This document shows, piece after piece, positions 18,634 to 28,026 of a DNA stretch of 64,000 bases. This stretch comes from Scytonema hofmannii PCC 7110 (GTDB lineage: Bacteria > Cyanobacteriota > Cyanobacteriia > Cyanobacteriales > Nostocaceae), in contig NZ_KQ976354.1 in NCBI RefSeq assembly GCF_000346485.2, positions 11,118,341 through 11,182,340 of the forward strand. Direction: 5' to 3'. The translations under genes and the position numbers were made by a program. Position 1 is the first letter of the stretch. Every line of letters begins with the position of its first letter. Below the pieces are notes generated by a model. That model saw only the letters and a program-made list of their open reading frames with translations. It did not search any database and was not told where the DNA came from.

Positions 18634-19020
18634 TTACCCTTCTACCTGGGCGCTATACTCCTCTGCAGTCAATGCGTCCTCAATATCTTCGGGATCGTCA
18701 GCGCGGACTTTTAACAACCAACCATCTCCATAAGGGTCATCTGCCACTTGTTCGGGAGATTCAATTAAAATTTCATTGCGTTCTACAACTGTGCCAGTCA
18801 CTGGTGAATTTAGGTCTTCAACAGCTTTCACTGACTCGATTGAGCCAAAGCGTTCTCCTTTGGTCACAACATCACCAATTTCTGGGAGTTCCAAAAACAC
18901 AACGTCGCCTAATTGATCCACAGCAAAGGCACTAATGCCAACGGTGGCGATTTCTCCATCTAGACGCACGTATTCATGGGTATCTAGGTATCTTAAATTC
19001 TCAGGATATTCCAAAGACAT
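18634..19020 (-). CDS. gcvH: Glycine cleavage system H protein
   Basis: A 128-residue lipoyl carrier of the glycine cleavage system. It starts [20 protein letters not shown]. The lipoylation motif [18 protein letters not shown] has the modified lysine near residue 65. The C-terminal [17 protein letters not shown] is family typical and the length is normal. Second gene of the gcvT-H-P unit on the minus strand; 102 bp from gcvT, with a TAGCTAA repeat in the gap. Confidence 0.96.
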   Translation of the reverse strand: MSLEYPENLRYLDTHEYVRLDGEIATVGISAFAVDQLGDVVFLELPEIGDVVTKGERFGSIESVKAVEDLNSPVTGTVVERNEILIESPEQVADDPYGDGWLLKVRADDPEDIEDALTAEEYSAQVEG

Positions 19021-19040
19021 ATCACTTCCTCATCCACATC

Positions 19041-19122
19041 AAAAAATTAACACAGCTAATGGCTAATCGCTTATAGCTAATAGCTAATAGTAAAGACACA
19101 ATTAGCAATTAGCAATTAGCAC
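19041..19122. repeat. Short tandem repeat, TAGCTAA/TTAGCAA type
   Basis: Degenerate heptamers (GCTAATG, AGCTAAT, TTAGCAA) lie in the gcvT-gcvH gap, directly behind the gcvT stop. Confidence 0.7.
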
Positions 19123-20268
19123 TTATCCATTACCACTCATGACACGATTTTTTGAACGGTAAAAAGGTTTCTTAACGACAACCCCAGGGTAGGCTTTGCC
19201 CCGAATTTCTACTTCTAGGTGCTGACCAACGGTTGCAAGTTCCGTGGGAACATAGGCAAGAGCAATAGGATAGCCAAGCGTAGGTGATAGTGTACCACTT
19301 GTGACTTCTCCAACGACTGCGCCTTGAGAGAGCACTTGGTATCCATGACGGGCAATATTGCGTCCTTGCATTCGCAAACCAACTAATCGGCGTTGCACTC
19401 CGCTAGCTTTTTGCTGTTCCAAGACTGACCGACCAATAAAGTCTTCTTTTTTATCAAGATGTACCAGCCAGCCTAAACCAGCTTCTAAAGGCGTGGTGGT
19501 GTCATCAATATCTTGTCCGTAAAGTGCCATTGCAGCCTCAAGGCGAAGGGTGTCTCTCGCACCCAATCCGCAAGGAATAACACCAGCATTAAGCAGGCTG
19601 CGCCACAACTCTACTCCCGCATCTGGATCTACCATGACTTCAAATCCATCTTCCCCAGTATAACCAGTACGGGCAAGGAATGCGGTCTTACCAAATACTG
19701 TTGCCTCTAAGTGTCCAAATGCCTTAACCTGGGTAATGTCTTTGTCAACAAATGATTGCAGCAAACTCACAGCTTGCGGTCCTTGTAAGGCAATTAAGAC
19801 TTTTTCGGGTGAAAGGTCTTGGAAAACAAGCTCATCTGAGTTTAGGTGTTGCAGGAACCATGTTTTATCTTTGCTGGTAGTGGCAGCGTTAACAATTATA
19901 AGTCCTCGTTGTCCTCCAGTTGAATCTTCACTTTGGTAATAAACAATAATGTCGTCGATGATACCACCTTGGGGGTTTAACAAAACAGTATATTGTGCTT
20001 GACCGGGTTGCAAACGGCTTAAGTCTGAAGGAACTAAATGCTGGAGTTGCGTAATGAGGTTTTTGCCTTGCAGGATAAACTTACCCATGTGGGAAATATC
20101 AAACATTCCTGCTGTATTTCTGACCGCTTCATGTTCTTTACTAATACCAGCAAACTGTACGGGCATTTCCCAACCACCAAAGCTGGTGAGTCGTGCTTTG
20201 AGTTCTTGGGCAATAATAAATAAAGGTGTTCTCGCTAAAGACAGGGCGATTTCTTCTTGATTAGCCAC
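19123..20268 (-). CDS. gcvT: Aminomethyltransferase, glycine cleavage system T protein
   Basis: A 381-residue protein that transfers the methylene group from aminomethyl-GcvH to tetrahydrofolate and releases ammonia. It shows the T-protein N-terminus (RTPLFIIAQELKARLTSFGG, then WEMPVQF), the conserved MFDISHMGKF, and the folate-binding ARTGYTGEDGFEVM. The C-terminal TSGTLSPTLGYPIALAYVP is diagnostic. The start is GTG at 20268, as for cyanobacterial homologues; no Shine-Dalgarno is visible. First gene of the gcvT-H-P unit. I looked for a glycine riboswitch in the 250 bp upstream and saw none. Confidence 0.96.
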   Translation of the reverse strand: MANQEEIALSLARTPLFIIAQELKARLTSFGGWEMPVQFAGISKEHEAVRNTAGMFDISHMGKFILQGKNLITQLQHLVPSDLSRLQPGQAQYTVLLNPQGGIIDDIIVYYQSEDSTGGQRGLIIVNAATTSKDKTWFLQHLNSDELVFQDLSPEKVLIALQGPQAVSLLQSFVDKDITQVKAFGHLEATVFGKTAFLARTGYTGEDGFEVMVDPDAGVELWRSLLNAGVIPCGLGARDTLRLEAAMALYGQDIDDTTTPLEAGLGWLVHLDKKEDFIGRSVLEQQKASGVQRRLVGLRMQGRNIARHGYQVLSQGAVVGEVTSGTLSPTLGYPIALAYVPTELATVGQHLEVEIRGKAYPGVVVKKPFYRSKNRVMSGNG

Positions 20269-20607
20269 AGGTTGTTTCAGTAGAGTGGGTCAACATATAT
20301 ATCCTAATTGCCACGGCAGATGCTTCGCGAATGTGCCTTTATGGTTCAAAAATAATTTTTAACCGCAAAGACGCAAAGAGCGCGAAGGGCGGGTAGTAGA
20401 TAAACCACGCTCATTGGCAGGATCGCAAATGTTCAAGCCGAAAAATTATGTATTTTTAAGGTTTGAAAAATGCTCTGTATTTTGCATAGCATTTTTTCTG
20501 GTAACGGGGTGAAATGAGCATCCGTTCAGAAACCTACGCTAAGAACTTAATGACCTGTTTTCAACATCCTGTCCACCTGGGCGTGATGTAAGTACCAAGA
20601 TTTTGTA
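20269..20607. other. Upstream region of gcvT with CGCAAAGACGCAAAG repeat
   Basis: Contains a dispersed AACCGCAAAGACGCAAAG repeat at 20371-20388 followed by GAGCGCGAAGGGCGGG. It presumably carries the gcvT promoter. The far end touches the IS1 relic. Confidence 0.4.
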
Positions 20608-20740
20608 GGTCTTTCTAACCAAATGAGAAATTCTTTGACGCATTGTATTATTAAACCGTTCAATATGATTACCTGATTGGGGGCAAGCGGCACATATTGC
20701 TGTTCAGGCTTGTTTGCCAGATTTCCTAACGTTTTCAATT
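20608..20740 (-). pseudogene. IS1-family transposase relic
   Basis: On the minus strand the frame through 20608-20697 reads CPQSGNHIERFNNTMRQR followed by ISHLVRKT, matching the catalytic C-terminal region of IS1 InsB-type transposases (IERFNNT...RLVRKTLSFSK). The sequence loses the family pattern right after RKT, and the upstream part is in another frame, so the gene is broken by truncation and frameshift. No terminal inverted repeats recognised. Confidence 0.6.
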
Positions 20741-20995
20741 TTACTTCATCTTGAACGAATGCGTTCCTTCCTACTTAGTCAAAGAATTAACATTCATATT
20801 TCCAGGTACAAGATATAAGTGTACTAATTGCTCAGTTAATGCTTGACGCTCCAAGAATCCTAGTTCTGATTTCATAGCTTTTCTACTCGAAGTGCAGTGT
20901 TTAAACTTGGTCAATAAGTGTATCGTAATTTAAAACAACGAGACCGAACTGTATCAGATATCCTTTGATAAAAAACTTGCAACTGAGGTAAAAAA
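20741..20995. other. Intergenic region before the methyltransferase gene
   Basis: AT-rich, no gene seen. Short frames here are not recognisable. It may include more IS debris. Confidence 0.3.
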
Positions 20996-21745
20996 ATGGC
21001 AGATGTGTATGATAGTATAGCTCTTCAGTTTCAAAAACTTAACAAATTGCCTTATCGCTTGTATGGTGAGGCATATACATACTTAAATCTCATCGGAGAT
21101 GTTGCCGGGAAATCAATCCTCGATCTAGCTTGTGGAGAAGGATTTTTCACACGATTGCTCAAGCTAAATGGCGCTGCACGTTTGGTTGGTGTGGATATTT
21201 CCTCAAAAATGATAGAACTGGCAAGACTTGAAGAAGCCTCTGGTCCCAAGAAAATTGAATATATCATCGGTGATGTCACCGAAGTTGGTTCTCTTGGCAG
21301 CTTCGATATTGTGGTATCCTCCTACTTGCTGAATTACGCTTCAACTAAAGAGCAACTACTCAAAATGTGTCAGGCCATAGCAATTCATCTCAAACCTGGT
21401 GATCGATTTGTCGGTTTGAACAATAATTTAGAACTGCCAAGAGAGTTTTATCATAAACATGAGAAATATGGCATTTCTAGAAAATGTGCCCAGTCGCTGA
21501 AGGAAGGTACTCCCATAACTTTAACATTAACAATTCCTGATGACGGTGAGTTTATCAGTATCAGTTTTGACAACTACTACCTCAGCAAAGCGACTTATGA
21601 ATGGGCCTTGATGAGTGCTGGTTTTAAAGAGATCTGCTGGCATCAACCAACAATCAGTCCTGAAGGCATACAGAAATTTGGCTTTGAGTTCTGGCAGGAC
21701 TACATTGACTATCCCGATATGGTAGGCATTACCTGTATAAAATAG
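20996..21745 (+). CDS. Class I SAM-dependent methyltransferase
   Basis: A 249-residue soluble enzyme with Rossmann-type motif I ILDLACGEGFFTR (residues 41-53), VGVDISSKMIELA (acidic residue binding the SAM ribose), IIGDVTEV and FDIVVSSYLLNYA. The overall layout resembles ToxA-type or other small-molecule methyltransferases. The substrate cannot be deduced. The start ATG at 20996 follows AACTGAGGTAAAAA (GAGG Shine-Dalgarno). Stands alone, flanked by an IS1 relic, so horizontal transfer is possible. Confidence 0.82.
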   Translation: MADVYDSIALQFQKLNKLPYRLYGEAYTYLNLIGDVAGKSILDLACGEGFFTRLLKLNGAARLVGVDISSKMIELARLEEASGPKKIEYIIGDVTEVGSLGSFDIVVSSYLLNYASTKEQLLKMCQAIAIHLKPGDRFVGLNNNLELPREFYHKHEKYGISRKCAQSLKEGTPITLTLTIPDDGEFISISFDNYYLSKATYEWALMSAGFKEICWHQPTISPEGIQKFGFEFWQDYIDYPDMVGITCIK

Positions 21746-22009
21746 CTTTCGATGCGGTTGGTTAGGTAAGTCTTGAGTCCGTAGGAGCGATCGCACATCC
21801 CCAGGGCAAAGTTTCACCCAACCACCCGGTGAAGCTCACTCATAGTTAACGCTCTTTCTAACTCAAGCAAATAACTGGTGATCCAACTATCATTACAGGA
21901 AATACAAACGCATTCTGACGCTCCCCCACCGCAGACTTCAGGAACTTCAGGCGGTTCTCGACTACAGTTAGCTTTATAACCACTGTCAGTTTTTTTTAGT
22001 CATTTCTGT

Positions 22010-22930
22010 CTACTCAATCTGTGTATATAGAATATTTAACTCAGCTTGACTGAGCACTTTTGGCTTCATTTGTTGTAAATCCCGCAGCACAATTTTAGCA
22101 TCCTCAGTATTGAAGTTGTAGTATTCTGTTAGAGTTCCTATGGGATGATTGAACTCTTGGTAGCGATGCTTGAAATATTTTTCTACATTTCCTCGATGTA
22201 CCCAACTTCCTAGCACTTGTATATTCACTGTCTGAAAGTACTTTTTTAGATCGCGTTGTATCTCTTCAATTCGTTCATCTACAGACCGCTGTGTCACTCC
22301 AATTTTATGGAATATTTTATCATCACCTTGAATTATTAAATAATAAAGAGTTGTAGATAAAATTCTTTTTAGTTGAGTGCGGTATATTCGTAAATCTACA
22401 AGCAATTCCGGTAAATTAGACAAGTTGATAAGTTGAGCACGCTCGGTTTTTTCTTCTAAATCAGATAACTTCTTTAAGAGAAGTGGTTCCTGCACCTGAT
22501 TAAAATGTACAGGTGGTAAACCACCAAAAGGAATTTTTCCCAATTTTGTAAATTCATAAACTGGAGGGTTGAACCCAGGTTTTTCTTGTACTAATTCACG
22601 ATATAAAAAGCTGGTAAAAATCAATTCTCTCATAATAATTTGATTCTTCGAGCCAAATTCCCGCCAAAGAAGTTTTAAGCGATCAAACTCCTTACCTGAA
22701 AGCTGAAGATTAAAATTTTCGTATAAAGGCAGTACGGGTATCTCCCTGTTAGTAGCTGCAACTGCACGACAGGTTTCCTCGGAATGAGCAAAGTGATGCT
22801 CTTTTATCTTTCCTTTTTTAGCTGTGAGACTTGTACCACAATAGGGACACTGCAACGGAGTTTTCCCTTTAGGAACATCTTCAATACTGACTAATGCTCC
22901 ATTTTTATCTACACCATACTTTAACCACAT
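22010..22930 (-). CDS. CoiA-like zinc-ribbon protein with C-terminal GIY-YIG-type nuclease domain
   Basis: A 306-residue protein. The N-terminus WLKYGVDKNGALVSIEDV followed by LQCPYCGTSLTAKKG and then HHFAHSEETC matches the N-terminal region of CoiA-like competence proteins and related nucleases: a zinc ribbon plus the HxxxHxxxxC-like motif. The C-terminal third has YYLIIQGDDKIFHKIGVTQR, then DERIEEIQRDLKKYF and VEKYFKHRYQ, the layout of T5orf172/MUG113-type GIY-YIG domains. The fusion suggests a DNA-cleaving protein, perhaps in DNA uptake or defence (inference). ATG at 22930 is chosen over TTG at 22957. It lies 27 nt after the DUF72 stop, so the two are probably co-transcribed. Confidence 0.65.
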   Translation of the reverse strand: MWLKYGVDKNGALVSIEDVPKGKTPLQCPYCGTSLTAKKGKIKEHHFAHSEETCRAVAATNREIPVLPLYENFNLQLSGKEFDRLKLLWREFGSKNQIIMRELIFTSFLYRELVQEKPGFNPPVYEFTKLGKIPFGGLPPVHFNQVQEPLLLKKLSDLEEKTERAQLINLSNLPELLVDLRIYRTQLKRILSTTLYYLIIQGDDKIFHKIGVTQRSVDERIEEIQRDLKKYFQTVNIQVLGSWVHRGNVEKYFKHRYQEFNHPIGTLTEYYNFNTEDAKIVLRDLQQMKPKVLSQAELNILYTQIE

Positions 22931-22957
22931 AAGAAAACCATCACTTTCACAGCACAA

Positions 22958-23827
22958 TTACCACAAACTCAGTTGATTGGGGGCGTTATCAAGAGTATTC
23001 CAAGGTAAAGAGGGAACTTCTGCTTGATTTTGTTCTAATAATTTTTGGAAGTAACGTGCTGTGCTGGGTGACTTCTCTTCTACAGGACAGTGAACAAAAA
23101 AATAAATTTGCGTTCCTTGCTTAAGCCACTGTTTAATTTGAATCATCCACTCCTCCATAAACGGCTGATTGACCGATAAGGTGGGATGGGAAATAAACCG
23201 AATTAAACTAAAGGGCGCTGTAACGCTAAATTGTACTGGCAGTTTGGGTTTGCGCCGTTCTGATTGTATTTGAGGGTCATCCTCTCCACTATAGATAGGA
23301 CGCGTGTCTAGCAGTACTTTCCCTATATGCAGCTTTTCTAGCAGTGCTATTAAATGACTGGTATGAGGTTCTGCAAACCAGTCCTGATGCCTAACTTCTA
23401 ATGCTAAACGAGTTCCTGTTTGTTGCCACGCTTCGAGAAAAGCAGCTAGGTCATCAATTAACTTGGGTGAATAACTCGGAGGTAATTGGGCAAAGATAGG
23501 TCCTAGGTGTTTACCTAAAAGGCTCATTTCCTCAAAAAACTTTAAAGCTGTGGGGATATTGGGTTGTAGCAAACCTTTATGAGTGATATCTCTTGGCAAT
23601 TTTAGGCAAAACTCAAAACCTGGAGGGGTATCTGCAGCCCAACGAGTGACAGTTTCCGCGTTAGGTACAGCGTAGAAAGTTGTATTACCTTCAACAGTGG
23701 TAAAGCGCCTGCTATACAAGTGTAAAAAGTCAGCAGCACGAGTCCCTTGGGGGTAAAGTTCACCTACCCAACCCTTGTATGCCCAAACAGCACAACCAAT
23801 AAAAAATGGAGATTGACCAGACAGCAC
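22958..23827 (-). CDS. DUF72 (YecE) family protein
   Basis: A 289-residue TIM-barrel protein of the DUF72/YecE family. It begins FFIGCAVWAYKGWVGELYP and contains the conserved FTTVEGNTTFYAVPN, PPGFEFCLKLPRDITH, FAQLPPSYSP and VEVRH-like LALEVRHQDWF. The biochemical function of the family is not established. The start is GTG at 23827. The gene is first of a two-gene unit with the CoiA-like/GIY-YIG gene; a functional link between them is speculative. Confidence 0.9.
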   Translation of the reverse strand: MLSGQSPFFIGCAVWAYKGWVGELYPQGTRAADFLHLYSRRFTTVEGNTTFYAVPNAETVTRWAADTPPGFEFCLKLPRDITHKGLLQPNIPTALKFFEEMSLLGKHLGPIFAQLPPSYSPKLIDDLAAFLEAWQQTGTRLALEVRHQDWFAEPHTSHLIALLEKLHIGKVLLDTRPIYSGEDDPQIQSERRKPKLPVQFSVTAPFSLIRFISHPTLSVNQPFMEEWMIQIKQWLKQGTQIYFFVHCPVEEKSPSTARYFQKLLEQNQAEVPSLPWNTLDNAPNQLSLW

Positions 23828-24042
23828 AGCCTTTACACTTCAGTTTGTTTGCAGTTCATTTCCTACGTTAGCAAAGCTTTCCTCGAATGTTGTGCTGGAT
23901 GTTTAAACTTGTACTGATAAGGTGTACAGTAAAACTAAGTGTAAAATAAACTTACACCGAAAGAAAGAAACTAAAATCATTAAAATTTGTAAAGATGGTG
24001 AGTAAAGAATAAGGTATCGGTTCAATTATTTGTAGGTGTGCC

Positions 24043-24183
24043 ATGTCTGATACTAAGAAATATGCCAAAGAATCTACGAGTCCAGATATTTGGAAAAATA
24101 TAGACCCTGAAAAAATCAAGCAGAGGATTGATAAAATTTCTGCTAAGTTAGAAGCGGTTATAAGTAAACATAACATATTGTAA
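24043..24183 (+). CDS. Small hypothetical protein (46 aa)
   Basis: ATG at 24043, preceded by GTAGGTGTGCC, opens a frame reading MSDTKKYAKESTSPDIWK and ending in AKLEAVISKHNIL. The charged, helical composition and normal codon use look coding. It lies 87 bp before the DUF6745 gene on the same strand, perhaps as a leader gene. No family recognised. Confidence 0.4.
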   Translation: MSDTKKYAKESTSPDIWKNIDPEKIKQRIDKISAKLEAVISKHNIL

Positions 24184-24270
24184 GTAGGCGATAAGCTGGA
24201 TACGGCTTGCGCAATCGATCGATCGCAAATGGCTCAAGCTAGAGTTGAACAGTAGTGTTTTTTCCTAGTT

Positions 24271-25296
24271 ATGTCCAATCAAAAAATTGACAAGATCGCT
24301 CCAAAACAAGAAGCGTTAATTTCAGTCTATTTGGATAAATGGAAAAAAATTATATTTTCAACAGAAAAAATTCATAGAAAAAAAGCTACCAAATCATTAA
24401 ATAAAGCATATGCATTAAATGGTTTATCTAAACCTAGAATTATATTTCTTGATAGCCCTGCTGCCATAGAGTCTATTGGTTTACAGGTATGGATAGAACC
24501 ACGAGGAAAACTATATAGCTACTTATCAAGTCAGTTTCAAAATCAAATTGAAAATCCTCTTTGGCACATCATTTCTGCAAAACTTTTCCACGGTAGTATC
24601 AATGAACACGCATTATTAATAAATTTATATTTTCCACTTGAATCTTTGATTAAAAATCATTTATATAGAGTTGATGGATATGAAACGTTTGAAACAAAAT
24701 ATTGGTTAGCTTATAGCTGTTTGTTTGATTTTTGTATTTCCGTTTTGAATTGTGCTTATCCAGCAGAGTATTGGTATATTATGCAAGACGTAGCTGAAAA
24801 TTGTGGCTTAATTTTTGGCTCTGAAAGTGTAGCAATTATTTGCGATCGCCCCACAAAAATTTCCTTTGATAACCAAAATCGGCTTCATGCCGAAGCCGAA
24901 CCAGCTATTCAATTTAGTGACGGCTATAGCGTCTATGCCTATCATGGTGTAATTATACCGGAGAAATACGGTCTATCTTTGCCGCAAAAATGGCAATCGG
25001 AATGGATTTTAGAAGAAGAGAGTGCCAAATTGCGACACGTACTTATTCAAGGTATTGGTTATGCTCGTATTTGTGAGGAATTAAAAGCAGTTGAATTGGA
25101 TTTATGGAAAGATTATGTGTTACTAGGTATTGATGAAGGGTTAGGTGTTGAACCTCTTTATTTCTTAAAGATGATTTGCCCAAGTACGAAACAAATTCAT
25201 TTACTAAGAGTACCACCTAATATAAATTCTGCAAAGGAAGCAATCTGTTGGATGAATTGGTCAATTAACCTAACAGATTTTCCCATGCAAGTGTGA
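24271..25296 (+). CDS. DUF6745 domain protein
   Basis: A 341-residue soluble protein. The C-terminal half carries the pattern I associate with DUF6745: CDRPTKISFDNQNRLHAEAE, then YAYHGVIIPEKYG, RHVLIQGIGYARICEEL and LKMICPSTKQIHLLRVPPN. Proteins of this family occur in cyanobacteria and actinobacteria, often beside leucine-rich-repeat or defence-type genes; no function is known. ATG at 24271. The N-terminal ~60 residues are Lys/Ile rich. AT-rich relative to its neighbours. Confidence 0.72.
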   Translation: MSNQKIDKIAPKQEALISVYLDKWKKIIFSTEKIHRKKATKSLNKAYALNGLSKPRIIFLDSPAAIESIGLQVWIEPRGKLYSYLSSQFQNQIENPLWHIISAKLFHGSINEHALLINLYFPLESLIKNHLYRVDGYETFETKYWLAYSCLFDFCISVLNCAYPAEYWYIMQDVAENCGLIFGSESVAIICDRPTKISFDNQNRLHAEAEPAIQFSDGYSVYAYHGVIIPEKYGLSLPQKWQSEWILEEESAKLRHVLIQGIGYARICEELKAVELDLWKDYVLLGIDEGLGVEPLYFLKMICPSTKQIHLLRVPPNINSAKEAICWMNWSINLTDFPMQV

Positions 25297-25376
25297 AGAG
25301 GTTCACTAGCCTGCGGCGATGTTAAAGGCATAGGCGAACGCAATTTTTGGCATGAAAGGCTGAAATAAATGGAGTG

Positions 25377-26783
25377 CTAATTTTTATCGATAGGCAAGCA
25401 GACAATAAAGCAGGTTTTTCCAGGTACGGACTCAACCAAAATATTTCCATGATGCCGATTTTCCACAATTCGTCTAGAGGTTTCCAAACCCAGACCTGAC
25501 CCTTTACCTACGGGTTTAGTTGTAAAGAATGGCTCAAAGATGCGGGATTGTATGTCCGCAGGAATGCCTGAACCTGAGTCGATAATTTCAACTAGGACAC
25601 GATGTCCTTTAGATAAAGTTTTGATTTCTAAAATACCTCGACCGTTCATTGCATCTATGGCGTTGTCGATTAGATTTGTCCAAACTTGGTTTAATTCACT
25701 GCCATAAGCGGAGATTTTGGGAAGGGATGGATCGTAAGAACACTTGACTGCGATCCCTTCTTTTAGTTTGTGGGAGAACAACTGTAATGTATCTTCTATT
25801 CCTTCATGAATATCGATGATTTGTTGTGCGCCTCGGTCAAGATAGGTGTAGGATTTCATTGCGTTTACCAATGTATCAATCCTTTCGGCTCCGCGCAATC
25901 CGCTACGTATCATAGATGTCACCTCAAATGATAGTGCTAGCCAGCGAATTCCCAAATCCCGTAGTTCTGTGGTGGTATTTCGCCAAGGTTGGGTCAGTTC
26001 CTCAAGTATTTCTATCTTGATACCTGCTGATGCTAGGGGTGTTGCTAGTTTCCACGCTTGCTCAACTCCATAGTTTTCCAGCCATTCTAAAAGTTCATCC
26101 TCGCGATCGCTTAGCATAATGGGGTCAACCAAATCGTTGACAATAGACTCGACTCCAGCATCTCTCACTTCTAACCATTGCTGAGTATGTTCGGAATCTA
26201 CACGCTGTTGTCCGTAGATAAAGTTCATCCGCTCTAGTTCTCGGACTGCTGGAATCATCCCATTGAGCGATCGCACTAGGGCGGCGGCTGGATTATTAAT
26301 TTCATGAGCCAATCCTGCTGCTAGAGTTCCCAATGCAGCCATCTTTTCACGAGTGCGAATAAAAGACTCCAAACCTCTCAGGCGTCGTTCAACAGTACGA
26401 AAGACAACTCGTTCAAAATCGCGACATTTATGTAGCAGGGAGAGGAAGTCAGCCGCCGCCAGTTTATACAGCTTACAATCTATTATTGCTCGCATAGTCA
26501 CTGCCATCGGTTCTTCTGTCAACACCGAGACTTCTCCAAAAAAATTAGGAGCACTGTGCTGACCGATTGGCATTTCAACGCGATCGCTCACACGAGTAAT
26601 GCTTATTCTTCCCTTAGCTAAGATAAACACGCCTGTGGTACTGTCAGTAGCATCACCTTCATGAATGAGGGTTTCTCCCTGACGCAAATCGATGGGTTCG
26701 ACGCGATCGCATACCCATTCCAATTGCTTTGGTGGAAGCTGTCGAAAAGCGTCTAGTTTCAGTAAATCATCCACGCACAGCAT
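25377..26783 (-). CDS. Sensor histidine kinase with N-terminal cyclic-nucleotide-binding domain
   Basis: A 468-residue cytosolic kinase. Residues about 5-125 form a CRP-like cNMP-binding domain (GETLIHEGDATDSTTGVFIL, FFGEVSVLTEEPMAV). The dimerisation/phosphoacceptor helix is GTLAAGLAHEINNPAAAL with His160. A HATPase domain follows (N-box VWTNLIDNAIDAMNG, G1 EIIDSGSGIP, F-box FEPFFTTKP, G2 GKGSGLGLETS). No membrane segments. No response regulator is adjacent, so the partner is unknown. The architecture is common in cyanobacteria. It diverges from the PrmA-like gene. Confidence 0.92.
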   Translation of the reverse strand: MLCVDDLLKLDAFRQLPPKQLEWVCDRVEPIDLRQGETLIHEGDATDSTTGVFILAKGRISITRVSDRVEMPIGQHSAPNFFGEVSVLTEEPMAVTMRAIIDCKLYKLAAADFLSLLHKCRDFERVVFRTVERRLRGLESFIRTREKMAALGTLAAGLAHEINNPAAALVRSLNGMIPAVRELERMNFIYGQQRVDSEHTQQWLEVRDAGVESIVNDLVDPIMLSDREDELLEWLENYGVEQAWKLATPLASAGIKIEILEELTQPWRNTTTELRDLGIRWLALSFEVTSMIRSGLRGAERIDTLVNAMKSYTYLDRGAQQIIDIHEGIEDTLQLFSHKLKEGIAVKCSYDPSLPKISAYGSELNQVWTNLIDNAIDAMNGRGILEIKTLSKGHRVLVEIIDSGSGIPADIQSRIFEPFFTTKPVGKGSGLGLETSRRIVENRHHGNILVESVPGKTCFIVCLPIDKN

Positions 26784-26918
26784 AAAAAGCTATCTCCCCG
26801 TTCATTAAGATGATTTGCCATCCAACACAGTCAACTGCCGCTCGGTTTGCAACCTTAACCAAGGATTTCATACACTCTTGTTATCATAGGGCATGAGTTA
26901 AAACAAAAGATAAAAAAT

Positions 26919-27878
26919 ATGTCGTGGGTAGAACTAAGCCTCAACATCACGCATGAGGCTGTTGATTGGGTTTGTACACTGCTAGCTGCAACTCGCTACA
27001 CAGATGATATTTATGTAGATAAATATACTAATTTAGATGCAAACTTCCCAATTAATTCAGATGTCACACAACCCCAATGGGCGTTTACAATCCGTCTCTA
27101 CGTATCTAGCGATATATATATAGAAGAAATTGCTAACTCGCTCTTATCCTTGCAACGGGCTGGACTATGCAGTCCTCTTCAAGAGGCTTTTGTGGAAAAA
27201 AAACCTCAGAGGGGAGGAATTAACCCTATAATTCACCGTATTGGTCAACGCTTTGTCGTCCTAACTCCCGAAGTCCCTTACGAACGCGCATCTGACGAAA
27301 TTGTCTTACGGCTCAAAACAAATCTTGCATTCGGCAGTGGTTTACATCCAACAACAATTCTTAATCTGCGACTCCTCGAACGCCATGTAGTCCCCAAGAT
27401 GAATGTTCTCGATCTTGGTTCTGGTTCGGGAATTTTGAGTATTGCCATGGCAAAACTTGGAGCATACGTTTTGGCAGTCGATAACGACAGTATTGCCGTG
27501 CAATCCACTCAAGATGCTGTCAATCGTAATAGCGTAGAGCAACAGGTCACAGTTATGAGAGGAAGCCTGGGACGTGGTAGTGAATTGGGGCATTGGATGG
27601 GCATAGGTACTATTGATAATGTGTCTACTATTCAGGAAACACAAACCTTTGACCTGATTACCGCGAATATCCTAGCACGGATACACATTACCCTTGCCCC
27701 AGATTTTCGGCAAGCTTTGCGTTGGGATGGAACACAATCCGGTCTCTTGATTGCGTCCGGTTTTGACACCGATTACGAGAATGCAGTGACGAAAACCTTT
27801 ACAGAAGTTGGATTTGAAGCGATCGATCGCGAACAATTGGATGAATGGGTTGCAATTGCTTATCACCTTAAAGAATAG
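26919..27878 (+). CDS. prmA: Ribosomal protein L11 methyltransferase (PrmA)
   Basis: A 319-residue protein. The N-terminus MSWVELSLNITHEAVDWV resembles the PrmA substrate-recognition domain. The catalytic domain has the PrmA-specific LAFGSGLHPTTILNLRLLE and motif I NVLDLGSGSGILSIAMAKLG. A ~25-residue loop rich in Gly/Thr after RGSLGRGSELGHW is longer than in E. coli PrmA. It would trimethylate ribosomal protein L11. ATG at 26919, no strong Shine-Dalgarno. The assignment is good; loss of activity through the loop is unlikely. Confidence 0.88.
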   Translation: MSWVELSLNITHEAVDWVCTLLAATRYTDDIYVDKYTNLDANFPINSDVTQPQWAFTIRLYVSSDIYIEEIANSLLSLQRAGLCSPLQEAFVEKKPQRGGINPIIHRIGQRFVVLTPEVPYERASDEIVLRLKTNLAFGSGLHPTTILNLRLLERHVVPKMNVLDLGSGSGILSIAMAKLGAYVLAVDNDSIAVQSTQDAVNRNSVEQQVTVMRGSLGRGSELGHWMGIGTIDNVSTIQETQTFDLITANILARIHITLAPDFRQALRWDGTQSGLLIASGFDTDYENAVTKTFTEVGFEAIDREQLDEWVAIAYHLKE

Positions 27879-28026
27879 TTGGTTTTTGCAGAAGGAAAAC
27901 TAGAATTTTCCCTCACCGGGCTTCACTATCACAAACTTGTACGACAAAGGGCACGGTAATGACGTGCCCCTTAAGCTTTCAATCTTATCTTCTTACTTCA
28001 TCACAGTTGAAGCCTGCAAGCGCAAC

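Noticed and set aside
20269-20520. Glycine riboswitch upstream of gcvT
   Set aside because: No tandem glycine-aptamer-like core or following terminator could be found by eye; the region holds a CGCAAAG repeat.
20547-20738. 63-codon minus-strand frame ending in KSWYLHHAQVDRMLKTGH
   Set aside because: The IS1 InsB signature lies in a different frame of the same strand, so this frame is a shadow of a broken transposase.
23952-24176. 74-codon minus-strand hydrophobic frame
   Set aside because: It is antisense to a better small ORF with a plausible ribosome site (24043-24183) and has no Shine-Dalgarno.
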